Notes: a model not told the origin generated them from the letters alone. A DNA stretch of 64,000 nt from Flavobacteriia bacterium (GCA_947450325.1 CANFUT010000005.1:62001-126000), one strand, 5' to 3'; positions 35,682 to 45,206 are shown, counted from the first letter of the stretch. Made by a program: numbers and translations.

Positions 35682-38066
35682 TTAACCAAAAATTTTTTTG
35701 TACCAAGGCTTTTTGGACTTTTCTGCTCCATAACCATAGCCATAACCGTATCCATAACCGTAACCGTATCCATAACCATAACTTCTCTTTTGACTCGAAC
35801 CGTTAACCAAAACGGCCATGTTAGGTAATTTATTTTCTTTGTAAAGTGTTTCAGGAATATTTAGTAGTCTTTTATCCAAATAATCTGCTCGCGACACATA
35901 AATTATAACGTCAGCGTAAGGTGTGATCAGTAAAGTATCTGTAACTGGACCAACAGGAGCAGTATCTACAATTACATAATCATACATTTCTTTAACATTT
36001 TCAAACATTTCTTTGATTCGATTATTCATTAACAGTTCTGAGGGATTTGGAGGAATATCACCAGACACTAATAAATCAAAAATAATATCATCAGGTTTTT
36101 CAATAATTACATCTTTTAAAGAAATGTCGCTATCTGTGATGTAATTTGACACTCCTCTAGATTTATTAAGACCAGTATATTCTAATATTTTTGGTGCTCT
36201 TAAATCTAAACCAATTAAAAGTACTTTTTTACCAGAAAGAGCAATAATTGATGCTAAATTAATTGAAATAAAAGATTTTCCTTCCTTTGCAATTGTGGAA
36301 GTAATAAATATTACATTTCCTTGTTGATTTTTGTTTTTGAGCATAAAATCAATATTCGTACGTAACAGTCTAAATGATTCAGAAACGTGATTATTTTCAC
36401 CATGACTAACAACTATTTTATCTTTGGTTTCTGATATGGGTATGTCTCCAATGAAAGGTAAGTTTAACGCTAAGATGTCATTTTTTCCGTGTATCTTAGT
36501 GTCAAGTAATCTTTTGAGATAGATAAATATAAACGGAAAAAGAATACCTAACAAAAATGAAATAGCATAAATTATCTTTTTATTCGGAGAAACAACTACA
36601 TTATCGGTAAATGCTTCATCAATTATTTTGGTATTAGAAACAGTAACTGCAAGACTAATTGCGGTTTCTTCTCTTTTTTGAAGGAGATATAAATATAATG
36701 ATTCTTTGATTTGTTGCTGTCTCTGAATTTCTCTAAATTCTCTTTCAAATTTAGGTACAGAAGTAATTTTGGAGTTAATCTCATTTTCTAATCTAAGTAG
36801 TTCTCTATTTTTGATTTTTAAAGATTCCTTAAGATTTAAAAGACTTTCTTTTAGACTTTTATGAATTCCTAGAATTTGAACTGTTAAATTTTGAATAATA
36901 GGATGTTTTTCTGAAGAATTTTTGATTAATCTATTTTTTTCTAATACTAATTTATTGTATGATTCAATCATCTTTTCAATAGAAACATCATATAGCCCTA
37001 AATTTGAAGGTACTAATTCATTTGATTCAACATGATTAATCAAATAGTCATAAACAAATTCAACCAAACGAATCTGAGTTTCGTTTTGTAAAATTAAAGT
37101 ATGATTATCACTTCCTGTTTTGAGGAATATTTCTGCCTCTGATGCCATATCGACAAGACTATGGTCCGCCTTGTAATTCTCTACATTTTGCTCAACATCA
37201 GATAGCTCTGTGGTGATGTACTTTATTCTTTCATTGATGAATTCTGCTGTGTTTTTTGAAATTTGATTCTTATCACTTACAGCATCTCGACTATGTTGTT
37301 CAATTAAGTTGTTTATTATTCTTTTTGATTTCAGCCTATCAAAATCTAGCAAAGATATAGTGATTACATTTGCATCTTTATTTACAGCCTCTACTTTTAT
37401 TTCTTTCTTGAAATAAGATACGACATCGTCAATAGGTTTAATTTTAATAATATATTTTTTGTAAATTAAAAATTTACTATCAACAGTATTTGGAGTAATA
37501 ATAAAATCGCCAATTGGATGTTTTATAACTTTCCCAAAGCTAAATATTCCACTAAAATTTGTTTCTTCTTCTTTCAATTCAAATTTTTGATTTGAGAGCA
37601 TTGTGATGAAGAAGGTGGATTCTTTATCATAAATTACAGAGTCACCTTTAATAAAATTAATTCTAATTGGAGTATTAGTAAAAATTCCAAAAGGAATAAT
37701 TGCATTATTGTCGTGGTAAGTGATGTTTAGATTTAATTCTTTTACCACATTTAAAATCAAAGTCCTCGATGAGAATATTTCAATTTCGTTTTCAATATTA
37801 CTTTGTCCACCTAAAATGCCTAAATCAGCAAAAGCAGACAACTCAGAAATTGGTGCGTTTTTGTCTTCATCTTTTATGAGTACTGCAGCTTTTACTTCGT
37901 ATTTCGGTAAAGTATATTTTAAATAGAGATAGCCAAGTGTAATTGAAATAAAGATTGTAAGCACAAACCATCTCCAATTCGACAAATAAATAGATAATTG
38001 TTCTTTAATTTTTAAATTACTTCCTTGAGTTTCGTCAAGAAAAGAATTATGTTGACTTTGATTCAT
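35682..38066 (-). CDS. wzc: Wzc-like polysaccharide co-polymerase and BY-type tyrosine autokinase
   Basis: 794 residues. The Wzz/PCP domain has transmembrane helices at about 30-50 and 500-520 (ISFLLGILFPFIFIYLKRLL) enclosing a coiled-coil periplasmic region (280-470). The cytoplasmic BY-kinase domain follows: Walker A-like TSTIAKEGKSFISINLA near 590, a Walker A' LLIGLDLRAPKI in which the first aspartate is glycine, and Walker B YDYVIVDTAPVG near 715. The C-terminus holds nine consecutive Tyr-Gly pairs before AEKSKKPWYKKIFG, forming the autophosphorylation cluster. It regulates polymer length and export with Wza and Wzy. It starts 2 bases after wza. Confidence 0.95.
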   Translation of the reverse strand: MNQSQHNSFLDETQGSNLKIKEQLSIYLSNWRWFVLTIFISITLGYLYLKYTLPKYEVKAAVLIKDEDKNAPISELSAFADLGILGGQSNIENEIEIFSSRTLILNVVKELNLNITYHDNNAIIPFGIFTNTPIRINFIKGDSVIYDKESTFFITMLSNQKFELKEEETNFSGIFSFGKVIKHPIGDFIITPNTVDSKFLIYKKYIIKIKPIDDVVSYFKKEIKVEAVNKDANVITISLLDFDRLKSKRIINNLIEQHSRDAVSDKNQISKNTAEFINERIKYITTELSDVEQNVENYKADHSLVDMASEAEIFLKTGSDNHTLILQNETQIRLVEFVYDYLINHVESNELVPSNLGLYDVSIEKMIESYNKLVLEKNRLIKNSSEKHPIIQNLTVQILGIHKSLKESLLNLKESLKIKNRELLRLENEINSKITSVPKFEREFREIQRQQQIKESLYLYLLQKREETAISLAVTVSNTKIIDEAFTDNVVVSPNKKIIYAISFLLGILFPFIFIYLKRLLDTKIHGKNDILALNLPFIGDIPISETKDKIVVSHGENNHVSESFRLLRTNIDFMLKNKNQQGNVIFITSTIAKEGKSFISINLASIIALSGKKVLLIGLDLRAPKILEYTGLNKSRGVSNYITDSDISLKDVIIEKPDDIIFDLLVSGDIPPNPSELLMNNRIKEMFENVKEMYDYVIVDTAPVGPVTDTLLITPYADVIIYVSRADYLDKRLLNIPETLYKENKLPNMAVLVNGSSQKRSYGYGYGYGYGYGYGYGYGAEKSKKPWYKKIFG
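35727..35780 (-). repeat. (Tyr-Gly)9 coding repeat in wzc
   Basis: 54 bases with a 6-base period encode nine Tyr-Gly pairs near the Wzc C-terminus. Codons vary (TAT/TAC, GGT/GGA/GGC), but the short period could allow length changes in steps of two residues. Confidence 0.85.
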
Positions 38067-38068
38067 TC

Positions 38069-38851
38069 TTATTTAGTAATAACATTAATTGTAGTAATCA
38101 CAAGAGAAGCTACAGAAATAAAAATACCTGCTGTTGAACTAACAATAGAGGTATTTCTCTTGGCCCTATTTGGCTCAACGTAAACGATATCATTCTGATT
38201 CAAATAGTATACAGGAGAAGCAAAAATATCGTTTTTAGTCAAATCAATTCTGAACTCTTTTTTGATATTGTTTTCCTCTCTTATGACAAGAATATTATTT
38301 CTAACTCCAGTAATATTTAAATCTCCGGCCAATCCAAGTCCCTCAAGAAGTGTTAATCTTTCATTTGGAATATTATAGGTTCCTGGGACTTTAACATCTC
38401 CTAAAATTGTTACTTTGAAATTTTGTATTCTTAATGTGACAATTGCATCGATAATATATTCTCGAAGTCTTGTTTGTATTAATTGAGTGGCATCGCTCCT
38501 TGAAAGACCGCCGATCTTCACTTCTCCAATTAGAGGGAAATTAATATTTCCGTTAAAATCAATTAAATATCCACCTTTTGCTGAAATTCCGTTGACGTAT
38601 CCAGGCAATTGATTACCAGCGGACATATCTTCTTTCATGAATGGCTTCAAAGATTCTACATCAGCTGAATTGACGTCAATATATATTAAATCGTCCGTTT
38701 TGAAAACAAGATTATAGCTCGTATTTAGGATTAGTTGGTTAGTCATGGTTGAATCTTTACTAGAATCTGCTTCTTGAAAATAAACTATATTCTTTTTTAC
38801 ATTGCAAGAAATAAAGGATAAAATAAATAACAGTAGAAATACGTATCTCAT
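38069..38851 (-). CDS. wza: Wza-like outer-membrane polysaccharide export lipoprotein
   Basis: 260 residues. The lipoprotein signal ends at FISC (Cys16). The polysaccharide export domain (YNLVFKTDDLIYIDV, GYLIDFNGNINFPLIGEVKIGGLSR) is followed by one or two SLBB modules (VTILGDVKVPGTYNIPNERLTLLEGLGLAGDL) and a C-terminal hydrophobic helix (TAGIFISVASLVITTINVI). It forms the outer-membrane export channel and pairs with Wzc, 2 bases downstream. A TAAATTTG box at 38881-38874 suggests wza-wzc can also be transcribed separately. Confidence 0.95.
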   Translation of the reverse strand: MRYVFLLLFILSFISCNVKKNIVYFQEADSSKDSTMTNQLILNTSYNLVFKTDDLIYIDVNSADVESLKPFMKEDMSAGNQLPGYVNGISAKGGYLIDFNGNINFPLIGEVKIGGLSRSDATQLIQTRLREYIIDAIVTLRIQNFKVTILGDVKVPGTYNIPNERLTLLEGLGLAGDLNITGVRNNILVIREENNIKKEFRIDLTKNDIFASPVYYLNQNDIVYVEPNRAKRNTSIVSSTAGIFISVASLVITTINVITK

Positions 38852-38873
38852 GAAAATTATATTTTTTTTGGTG

Positions 38874-38881
38874 CAAATTTA
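38874..38881 (-). promoter_or_regulatory. -7 element (TAAATTTG) upstream of wza
   Basis: Exact TAnnTTTG, 22 bases before the wza start. No TTTG is seen at the usual upstream distance, so strength is uncertain. Confidence 0.5.
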
Positions 38882-38918
38882 AACTAATTTTCTTAGTGCC
38901 TTGGCCTTTAGTCAAAAA

Positions 38919-40043
38919 TTAGAAAAAATTGCTGAGTTTATTGTTTAATCTGCTTTTAATTTTTGATTTTACTTTGGTTGCATTTATGTTTTTATTGATA
39001 AAAAAGAAAAAATAAACCAACAGTATAATTGCAAATAAACTTGAGATGAAAAGTACTATTTGATTAAAATATATGGAAAGATAGAAAAATGAAAGGATAA
39101 AAAGTAGATTAAAAACACCTAAAAACATACTTGCTTTAATGTGTGATAAATGTAAAAAATCAATCAGAAGGTGATGAATGTGATTTCGATCTGGTGAAAA
39201 TGGGCCTCGTTTGTTCATAATGCGAATTGTAAAAACCCTTGCTGTATCAAAAAGAGGAACGATTAAAATTGAGAGAATAATGTATGGGTAATTGTCTGGT
39301 TTAAATGGAAGTAGTAATATTTTTTCATCTGCCAAAGCCAAAAATCTGATAACTAGAACTCCCATTATGAATCCAATTATCAAGGAACCTGTATCTCCCA
39401 TGAAAATCTTTTTAGAGTGAGACACATTAAAACGTAAAAAAGCTGTTAAAGATCCAATCATTATTAAACAAATTCCAAACAATAAAAAAAGTTCCGTGGT
39501 GTAAAAAATAATTCCAAAAGAAGTAAAAACAACCGTACCAACCGTTGCGGCAAGTCCATCGATTCCATCAATTAAATTAAATGAATTGATAATTACAACA
39601 ATAATAAATACACTCAAAACAATAGAAACCGTTTTATTAATTTCATACAACCCAAAAAAACCGTGAAGATTTTCAATTTCAAAACTTGGATGAAGCACAA
39701 GAAATGTAGCTGCCAATATTTCTGCACCTAATTTAGTTACCGGGGATATAACAACCAAATCGTCTTTTAAACCGATAATGAATAAAATAGTTAATCCTGG
39801 AATCAGTGATGATATGGTGTTGTAGGTATCAAAAGGCTCGAGAAAATAAAATGATAAGATGAGAACTATGAAAAATGCTATACCACCTAAACTTGGAGTT
39901 GCTGTAGAATGTGAACTTCGATCGTTGGGTTTATCCATCAATTTCTTAAAGGATACAACGCTAATAATCTTAGGATACAACAAATAGCTGACCAAAAACG
40001 AGGAAATTAATACAATTATCATCTCAAATATTGATGGCTTCAT
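38919..40043 (-). CDS. WecA/MraY-family undecaprenyl-phosphate sugar-1-phosphate transferase
   Basis: 374 residues and about ten transmembrane segments. Family motifs are present: DKPNDRSSHSTATPSLGGIAF near 36-56, NSFNLIDGIDGLAATVG near 152-168 with the catalytic aspartates, FMGDTGSLIIGF near 213-224, and the HIHH motif in DRNHIHHLLIDFLHL near 284-298. It should load the first sugar phosphate, usually a HexNAc, on the lipid carrier, so it is the initiating enzyme of the locus. The last ~35 residues are highly basic. It lies between the deacetylase and wza. Confidence 0.93.
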   Translation of the reverse strand: MKPSIFEMIIVLISSFLVSYLLYPKIISVVSFKKLMDKPNDRSSHSTATPSLGGIAFFIVLILSFYFLEPFDTYNTISSLIPGLTILFIIGLKDDLVVISPVTKLGAEILAATFLVLHPSFEIENLHGFFGLYEINKTVSIVLSVFIIVVIINSFNLIDGIDGLAATVGTVVFTSFGIIFYTTELFLLFGICLIMIGSLTAFLRFNVSHSKKIFMGDTGSLIIGFIMGVLVIRFLALADEKILLLPFKPDNYPYIILSILIVPLFDTARVFTIRIMNKRGPFSPDRNHIHHLLIDFLHLSHIKASMFLGVFNLLFILSFFYLSIYFNQIVLFISSLFAIILLVYFFFFINKNINATKVKSKIKSRLNNKLSNFF

Positions 40044-40097
40044 TTATTTATGATATCAATTTTGATGTAAATTTATTTAAAATTTCCTTACGTTGTG

Positions 40098-40949
40098 TTA
40101 ATTCATCTTTAAAATTCTAGTATTTATCCAATCAATTCTCTCGTTCGCAGAATTTAAGTCTATAAATTCGAAGTCGTTCAACCAATTTGTTAGTTTAGCC
40201 TCAGTATGCTTTAGACCATAATATGACTTAAATTTTCTAAACATTGACAGTCCAGGAACCATTGGTTGTTTAGCATCAAAATCACGTGGATGGAAATATG
40301 TCATCACGTAATCAGATTTTTTAGTGAAATTTTTAATCACTCCATATGGAAAAAGTCTAAAATAACCACCACCCGAAAACACGATTTCTTTCCCCATGAA
40401 GGAATGAAGATTGATAGGCATTTCTTTGATTTTCATACCGTCACATTCAATCCAGACAGGTTCAGATTTTCCGTAGTCATGAAATCCGCCGTGTGAACGT
40501 TCTGTTGGGAACAAAGAACAATCTATTTCAATTCCATGTTTAATTAAAGCTTCAATTGCCCATGGAGTTTCGTTGGTGATTGAAAATCCGGGTGCCCTAA
40601 AATATCTGATTTTTTGACCAGAAACTGATTCAAGAGTATCTATCGATTTTATTAAATCGATTTCAAATTCTAGCGGTGATTGCTCGTATACCAGTTGATG
40701 ATAGTGTGTGTGCGAGCCAATTTCAAATCCTGAATCTACAATTTTTCTGATAATTTCTGGATATTTTTCAGCAATCCAACCGACACAAAAAAAAGTTGCT
40801 TTTTGATTATTCGCTTTCAAAATGTTAAAAATAATCTCCATATTTTGATGAATCCTACTTTCAAATTTTGACCACTCGGAAACTCCTTTTGTTTCAGGAT
40901 TATCTAAGATATGAAACCAATCTTCAATGTCAAAAGTCAAAATATTCAT
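40098..40949 (-). CDS. Polysaccharide deacetylase (NodB-type) with DUF3473-like C-terminus
   Basis: 283 residues. The ATG at 40949 overlaps the upstream sulfotransferase stop as ATGA; a TTG two codons earlier is less likely. The NodB domain shows TFDIEDWFH near 6-14 with the metal/base aspartates, SHTHYHQL near 78-85 with metal histidines, and RAPGFSI near 118-124. The C-terminal part (PINLHSFMGKEIVFSGGGYFRLFPYG, TYFHPRDFD) matches the DUF3473 extension known from exopolysaccharide/exosortase-linked deacetylases. It probably N-deacetylates a HexNAc residue of the polymer or lipid-linked intermediate. Confidence 0.9.
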   Translation of the reverse strand: MNILTFDIEDWFHILDNPETKGVSEWSKFESRIHQNMEIIFNILKANNQKATFFCVGWIAEKYPEIIRKIVDSGFEIGSHTHYHQLVYEQSPLEFEIDLIKSIDTLESVSGQKIRYFRAPGFSITNETPWAIEALIKHGIEIDCSLFPTERSHGGFHDYGKSEPVWIECDGMKIKEMPINLHSFMGKEIVFSGGGYFRLFPYGVIKNFTKKSDYVMTYFHPRDFDAKQPMVPGLSMFRKFKSYYGLKHTEAKLTNWLNDFEFIDLNSANERIDWINTRILKMN

Positions 40950-41836
40950 TTCCAATTTTTTAAGTTTGTATCAGTTATTTTTTCTAGTTCTGAAATATCA
41001 TGATTAAAGTACGCTTGAAGTTTGTTGCGTGTTTGAGGGTCAATTTGATCTTTGGCAAACATTTTTGAAGCTATCTTTTCCAAATATTTTCGAGGAATTG
41101 TTTTGAGAGCAAATTCTCTTAATCCGTATATTATTTTATTATTTCTATTTGTTAGGGCACCAATGAGTGCATTTTTTGGCTTTCCAGAATGGCTATATCT
41201 CGTTTCTGCATCAATTCCTTGAAATTGATCTACTTCCAAAAATTCAAAAATGGATTCTAAAACTTTTTTTGGATTCTCATCTAGCTGATCAGAAAACACA
41301 ACTTTTACTTGACTGAAATTTGCTAAAAATGCCTTTAATCCATCAGAATATAATCCTCCGGCTTTATATGCCCACATCCAATCCCAATTTTGAGAAATTC
41401 TTTTTTCCTCTTCATCTATTGCTTGGTCAAAGGATAAATCCTCTCTACCGTCTCGGACCAGATTATTGTAAGCTGAATAGGATCTTTCAATCGGATTCCT
41501 GAAACAAAGGATGATTTTTACATCTCCTAGCTTTTCTTTTATCGCTTGAATGGTATTTTCGTGGTAATAAAAGTAGTCAGAACTTGCTTCACCGATCGCT
41601 TTGAAATTTTCTAATGAATTAAATAATTCGAAATATTTGGACTCATCTGTTACCAATTTTGCGTCTACTGTATTGTCTCCCGGACCTTTGTGTGGAAGAC
41701 TTAAATTAATGCTGCTAAAATACTTTGGCTCCTTAATTTTTGGAAAACCGATTTGTGGATGTTGCTTTAAATAATGATACAAAGAGGTTGTACCACATCG
41801 TGCAACTCCAGCAATGATGAAATTGGGTTTATTCAT
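40946..41836 (-). CDS. Sulfotransferase (PAPS-dependent), first of three
   Basis: 296 residues. The 5'-phosphosulfate-binding loop is near residues 9-22 (AGVARCGTTSLYHYL), followed by KEPKYFSS. The 3'-phosphate-binding segment is ILCFRNPIERSYSAYNNLV near 107-125. This is the Sulfotransfer_1/heparan-type pattern. It should move sulfate from PAPS to a sugar hydroxyl or amine of the polysaccharide. It overlaps the deacetylase gene by 4 bases and shares one base with the GH5-like gene stop, so all are co-transcribed. Linkage with the deacetylase raises N-sulfation as an untested possibility. Confidence 0.92.
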   Translation of the reverse strand: MNKPNFIIAGVARCGTTSLYHYLKQHPQIGFPKIKEPKYFSSINLSLPHKGPGDNTVDAKLVTDESKYFELFNSLENFKAIGEASSDYFYYHENTIQAIKEKLGDVKIILCFRNPIERSYSAYNNLVRDGREDLSFDQAIDEEEKRISQNWDWMWAYKAGGLYSDGLKAFLANFSQVKVVFSDQLDENPKKVLESIFEFLEVDQFQGIDAETRYSHSGKPKNALIGALTNRNNKIIYGLREFALKTIPRKYLEKIASKMFAKDQIDPQTRNKLQAYFNHDISELEKITDTNLKNWK

Positions 41837-42975
41837 TAATTTTTTTGTTTATTTATACCCCAGTTTTTTTCAAGTATCAATAGAGAATTAGATTTTTGAT
41901 CTTTTTTTTCAGTTAGATTTTCAGCCTCACGTTCTCCCTTACTTTCAAATTCAAAGTTGTAATTCCAACCTTTCCATCCGTTGAAAGAAAAATATGCCCA
42001 TGAAAATTTCTTTTTTTCTAAGATTTCAATTACATCCTTTAGATACTGATCTTTTCCATCTGCCCAACGAACAGCACTAAATTCTCCTGCAAAAACATAT
42101 TTTACATTATTTTTACTTGACCAATTATAGACTTTGTTTATCTCTTTTTCTATTTCACTTTTATCCCAATATCTCTTTTCAATTTGACCGGGATAGGAGT
42201 ATTCACCTTCTTTTTTTGTTCCTTGATGAGTATATCGATGAGGTTGATAGAAATGGAAATTGTAAATAATTTTGGGATCCTTAAAAGGCTTTCCCATTTT
42301 TATATAACCCTTTGGATCAGCCCAAGGTCCGGGAGTGTAAAGCAAATACTTGGTAGATATAGTTCGGAATTTCGCTAGAATTTTTTTATAATGCTGATCC
42401 CATGTAGCAGGCTTTAAAGCATTATTATTGTCTGAAATAACCGGTTCAGAGAAAAACTCAAACGCAACCACACCTTTGATAGTATCAAAAGTTCTCGTGA
42501 TTTTTTCAATATCTAAAATAGATTGATTTAATGCTTTTGGATTTTCCCAAAATGCTTTTGTATGATTTTCATTTTTTTCATCTGAATCAAGAGGAAAATC
42601 TGAATGACTTATCAATACAGAAATGTTATTTTTAGAACAAAATGAAATTACCTTCATACTCCATTCGACGTTGTTTTTCCAACTTTCTTCTTTAGAAACT
42701 TTATTCATTTCTTGGTAATTTCTAAAAGAAATTCTGAGTCGTATTAAATTAACGCCTTGATTCGCTAATTCAGCAATTGAGTTTTCTGTTACTCTTTCTC
42801 GGTCATTGTGGGTAACGATAGTAATTCCTCGCCAAGGCCAACCTAAATCATCATTTGACTGAATTTTAAGTGAGTTTTTTTCGTTTGTCACAATTTTCTT
42901 CTCCTTGTTTTTGACCGCACAAAATGTCAAACTGAAAATAGCAAGAATTGACATTTTTAAGTAAATGTACTTCAT
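41836..42975 (-). CDS. GH5-like glycoside hydrolase lipoprotein
   Basis: 379 residues. The signal ends in a lipobox-like LTFC (Cys19), so the mature protein is membrane anchored. The TIM-barrel pattern of clan GH-A is visible: GVNLIRLRISFRNYQEM near 69-85, VAFEFFSEPVI near 172-182 with the probable acid/base Glu, NFHFYQPHRY near 238, and the probable nucleophile in FAGEFSAVRW near 303-312. It may trim or cut the nascent or exported polysaccharide, as hydrolases in exopolysaccharide loci often do. Exact substrate and family subgroup are not certain. Confidence 0.8.
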   Translation of the reverse strand: MKYIYLKMSILAIFSLTFCAVKNKEKKIVTNEKNSLKIQSNDDLGWPWRGITIVTHNDRERVTENSIAELANQGVNLIRLRISFRNYQEMNKVSKEESWKNNVEWSMKVISFCSKNNISVLISHSDFPLDSDEKNENHTKAFWENPKALNQSILDIEKITRTFDTIKGVVAFEFFSEPVISDNNNALKPATWDQHYKKILAKFRTISTKYLLYTPGPWADPKGYIKMGKPFKDPKIIYNFHFYQPHRYTHQGTKKEGEYSYPGQIEKRYWDKSEIEKEINKVYNWSSKNNVKYVFAGEFSAVRWADGKDQYLKDVIEILEKKKFSWAYFSFNGWKGWNYNFEFESKGEREAENLTEKKDQKSNSLLILEKNWGINKQKN

Positions 42976-42985
42976 CGAAATTGAG

Positions 42986-44104
42986 TTAATTCTTCATCAC
43001 TTTTTGTGAAAAAGTCAAGTATTTTTTTGCAATATTCTCCCAAGAATAGTAGTTAATTGCACGCAAATATACACCTTCCTTAAAAGCATTTATTACAGAA
43101 TTATTTTTTTCTTCTTCAGCAAAAATGAATGTGTCATTTGCTTGGTTTGTATTTTTGAAATATTTCCCATTTTCTTGAACCACTTCTCTATTGAAAATAT
43201 TGTCGTGGCAGACGCAAAGATTTTTAGAACCCATGGCTTCTAATAGCGACGGATTGGTTCCACCTACAGAATGTCCATGAAAATACGTCAAGGACGCAGC
43301 TCTTAAAATCATTAGTTTTTCACGTTCATATATACCACCTAAAAAATGAATATTTTCATTTTTATATTTGATCAGTTCTTGCGAGTGTTTAGTATTTGTA
43401 TTTCCAACTATCACCAAAGGATGTTTCTTTTCAGATTTCAGGTATCCTTCAATTATCATTTGAACATTGTTTTCAGGTTCCAATCTAGAAACAACCAAGT
43501 GGTATTTATTCGGTTCATAGTTTAATCCGTATGATTCAAGATCAGCTTTCGTTATTTCTTTTTGAGAGAAAGTGTTTAGATACGTACCATATTCAATGAT
43601 CGTTAAGTTCTTTTTGCGTTTGAAAGATTTTTGATAGTATTCAGCGATTCCGATGGAGTCACAAACTAAATGTGGAGACAACCAACTTGCAACCAAATAT
43701 TGTGTGAAGAAAATAAACTTTTTCCACCAAACATATTTGTCTCTTTTAAATCCTAAACCGTCAGGATTTACAGCAATTATTGAATTTTTCTTGCTGTAAA
43801 ATGGAATTAAGAGTGATCCTCCAACTCCACACATTATGATTACATCAGCTCCATTATTTTGAGCAATTTGAATGCTTTGTTTGTAGAATTTGAGCGGGTT
43901 CCCTGGTTTTGATATGTTTGACTTAAATATTTCAATTCCTTTATAGTGAGATTCGTTATAGTCTAAACTTTTATCGCCGATTACAATTGTCTCGATTCCC
44001 ATTTCTACTAATCGCATACAAACTTCCTCAGCAAAAGTTTCGAATCCACCATAATTTGCAGGTATTCCGCGTGTTCCAATAATTGCAATCTTAGGCTGTT
44101 TCAT
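42986..44104 (-). CDS. DUF1972/GT4 glycosyltransferase
   Basis: 372 residues. The N-terminus has the DUF1972 signature (IAIIGTRGIPANYGGFETFAEEV near 5-28). The C-terminal GT-B half shows VVSRLEPENNVQMIIEGYL and, near 295-315, HGHSVGGTNPSLLEAMGSKNLCVCHD. Family members often transfer rhamnose, which would fit the rfbACD genes in the locus; that assignment is inference. Its start overlaps the preceding GT4 gene by 14 bases. Confidence 0.9.
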   Translation of the reverse strand: MKQPKIAIIGTRGIPANYGGFETFAEEVCMRLVEMGIETIVIGDKSLDYNESHYKGIEIFKSNISKPGNPLKFYKQSIQIAQNNGADVIIMCGVGGSLLIPFYSKKNSIIAVNPDGLGFKRDKYVWWKKFIFFTQYLVASWLSPHLVCDSIGIAEYYQKSFKRKKNLTIIEYGTYLNTFSQKEITKADLESYGLNYEPNKYHLVVSRLEPENNVQMIIEGYLKSEKKHPLVIVGNTNTKHSQELIKYKNENIHFLGGIYEREKLMILRAASLTYFHGHSVGGTNPSLLEAMGSKNLCVCHDNIFNREVVQENGKYFKNTNQANDTFIFAEEEKNNSVINAFKEGVYLRAINYYSWENIAKKYLTFSQKVMKN

Positions 44105-45206
44105 AAAGTTCTTTCGTTAATTTAGCGATATTATTCCAATCGAATTTTGTCTTTAGTAATAACTGCGCGTTATTTTCAATTCGAGCGATATCACTTTTGT
44201 TTTGACAAATTTCAAGAATTTTTTTCGATAATGAGTGTACATTTTTATTTTCGAAGATGTATCCTGTTTCATTGTCAACTACAATTTCCTTAAATGCATC
44301 TAAATCTGAACACAAACATACACGACCATAGCTCATTGAAAGTAACAAAACACCACTTTGGTATATCTTTTTATACGGTAAAACTATTACATCACTTTTT
44401 TGAAAATAAGAATGAATTTCTTCATTTGGAATGTAACTAAAATTTGTTTTAACTGCCTTGTCTATTTCCAATTCAGTAATCAAATTTGAAAAAAATTCAG
44501 CACTTGTTCCCCAAGGTTTCCCTGCGATTGTCAACCTGATGTTGTCGTTTGCTTTGTATGCTTTTGCAAAAGCGTTGAGTAGAATTTCTAAGCCTTTTAC
44601 TTCTTTAATTTGACCAAAAAATAAGAGGTTCAATGTATCTGATGGATCATTTGTTTTTACTTTTTCAACGAAAGGAACGTAGTTTCCATGTGGAATAATT
44701 GCCACCTTTTCTTTTGAAATTCCTTTTTTAATAATTTCATCAAAAGAAAACTGATTGTGAACGATTAATTTTTGGGAAAGTGAAAAAGCACGTTTTTGCA
44801 GTGATGAACTTTCTTTTCCTCTAAATGAATCAATGTCATGCAAAGTAACAATTCTTTTCAGACGAAAATACTTTGCCATTTGAAGGACTAATATATTTTG
44901 CATTTTTAAGTGGAAGAATTGAAAATGAACAATTTCAATCTTGTTTTTTTTACAATATTGAAATGATTTTCGATAACCATTTAAAAGAAAAAGCAATTTA
45001 AAAATTTTATTTTTAGACCAAATATCCCCAAACGAATAAACAGTATTAACACCCTTTGCAATTATTTCATCCGTCTGATTACAAGTGAAATAAAAAACTT
45101 CACAGTTGTTTGATGCCAGTCCGATGGAAAGCCCATAATCGTAAAAATCCATTCCACCTTTGCCGCCAACAGGATCAATTATTGCAATTTGTTTTTTTCT
45201 TTCCAA
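44091..45206 (-). CDS. GT4 family glycosyltransferase
   Basis: 371 residues with a GT-B layout. The N-terminal half binds the acceptor (IAIIDPVGGKGGMDFYDYGLSIGLA). The C-terminal half shows LNLLFFGQIKEVKGLEILLNAF near 190-212, and the donor-binding area PYKKIYQSGVLLLSMSYGRVCLCSD near 278-302, with VDNETGYIFE. The usual EX7E motif is weak. The sugar it adds is unknown. It overlaps the DUF1972 gene by 14 bases and starts 10 bases after the second sulfotransferase gene. Confidence 0.9.
   Translation of the reverse strand: MERKKQIAIIDPVGGKGGMDFYDYGLSIGLASNNCEVFYFTCNQTDEIIAKGVNTVYSFGDIWSKNKIFKLLFLLNGYRKSFQYCKKNKIEIVHFQFFHLKMQNILVLQMAKYFRLKRIVTLHDIDSFRGKESSSLQKRAFSLSQKLIVHNQFSFDEIIKKGISKEKVAIIPHGNYVPFVEKVKTNDPSDTLNLLFFGQIKEVKGLEILLNAFAKAYKANDNIRLTIAGKPWGTSAEFFSNLITELEIDKAVKTNFSYIPNEEIHSYFQKSDVIVLPYKKIYQSGVLLLSMSYGRVCLCSDLDAFKEIVVDNETGYIFENKNVHSLSKKILEICQNKSDIARIENNAQLLLKTKFDWNNIAKLTKELYETA

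Noticed and set aside
35727-35780. CRISPR-like or tandem intergenic repeat
   Set aside because: It is in frame within wzc and encodes the Tyr-Gly tail.
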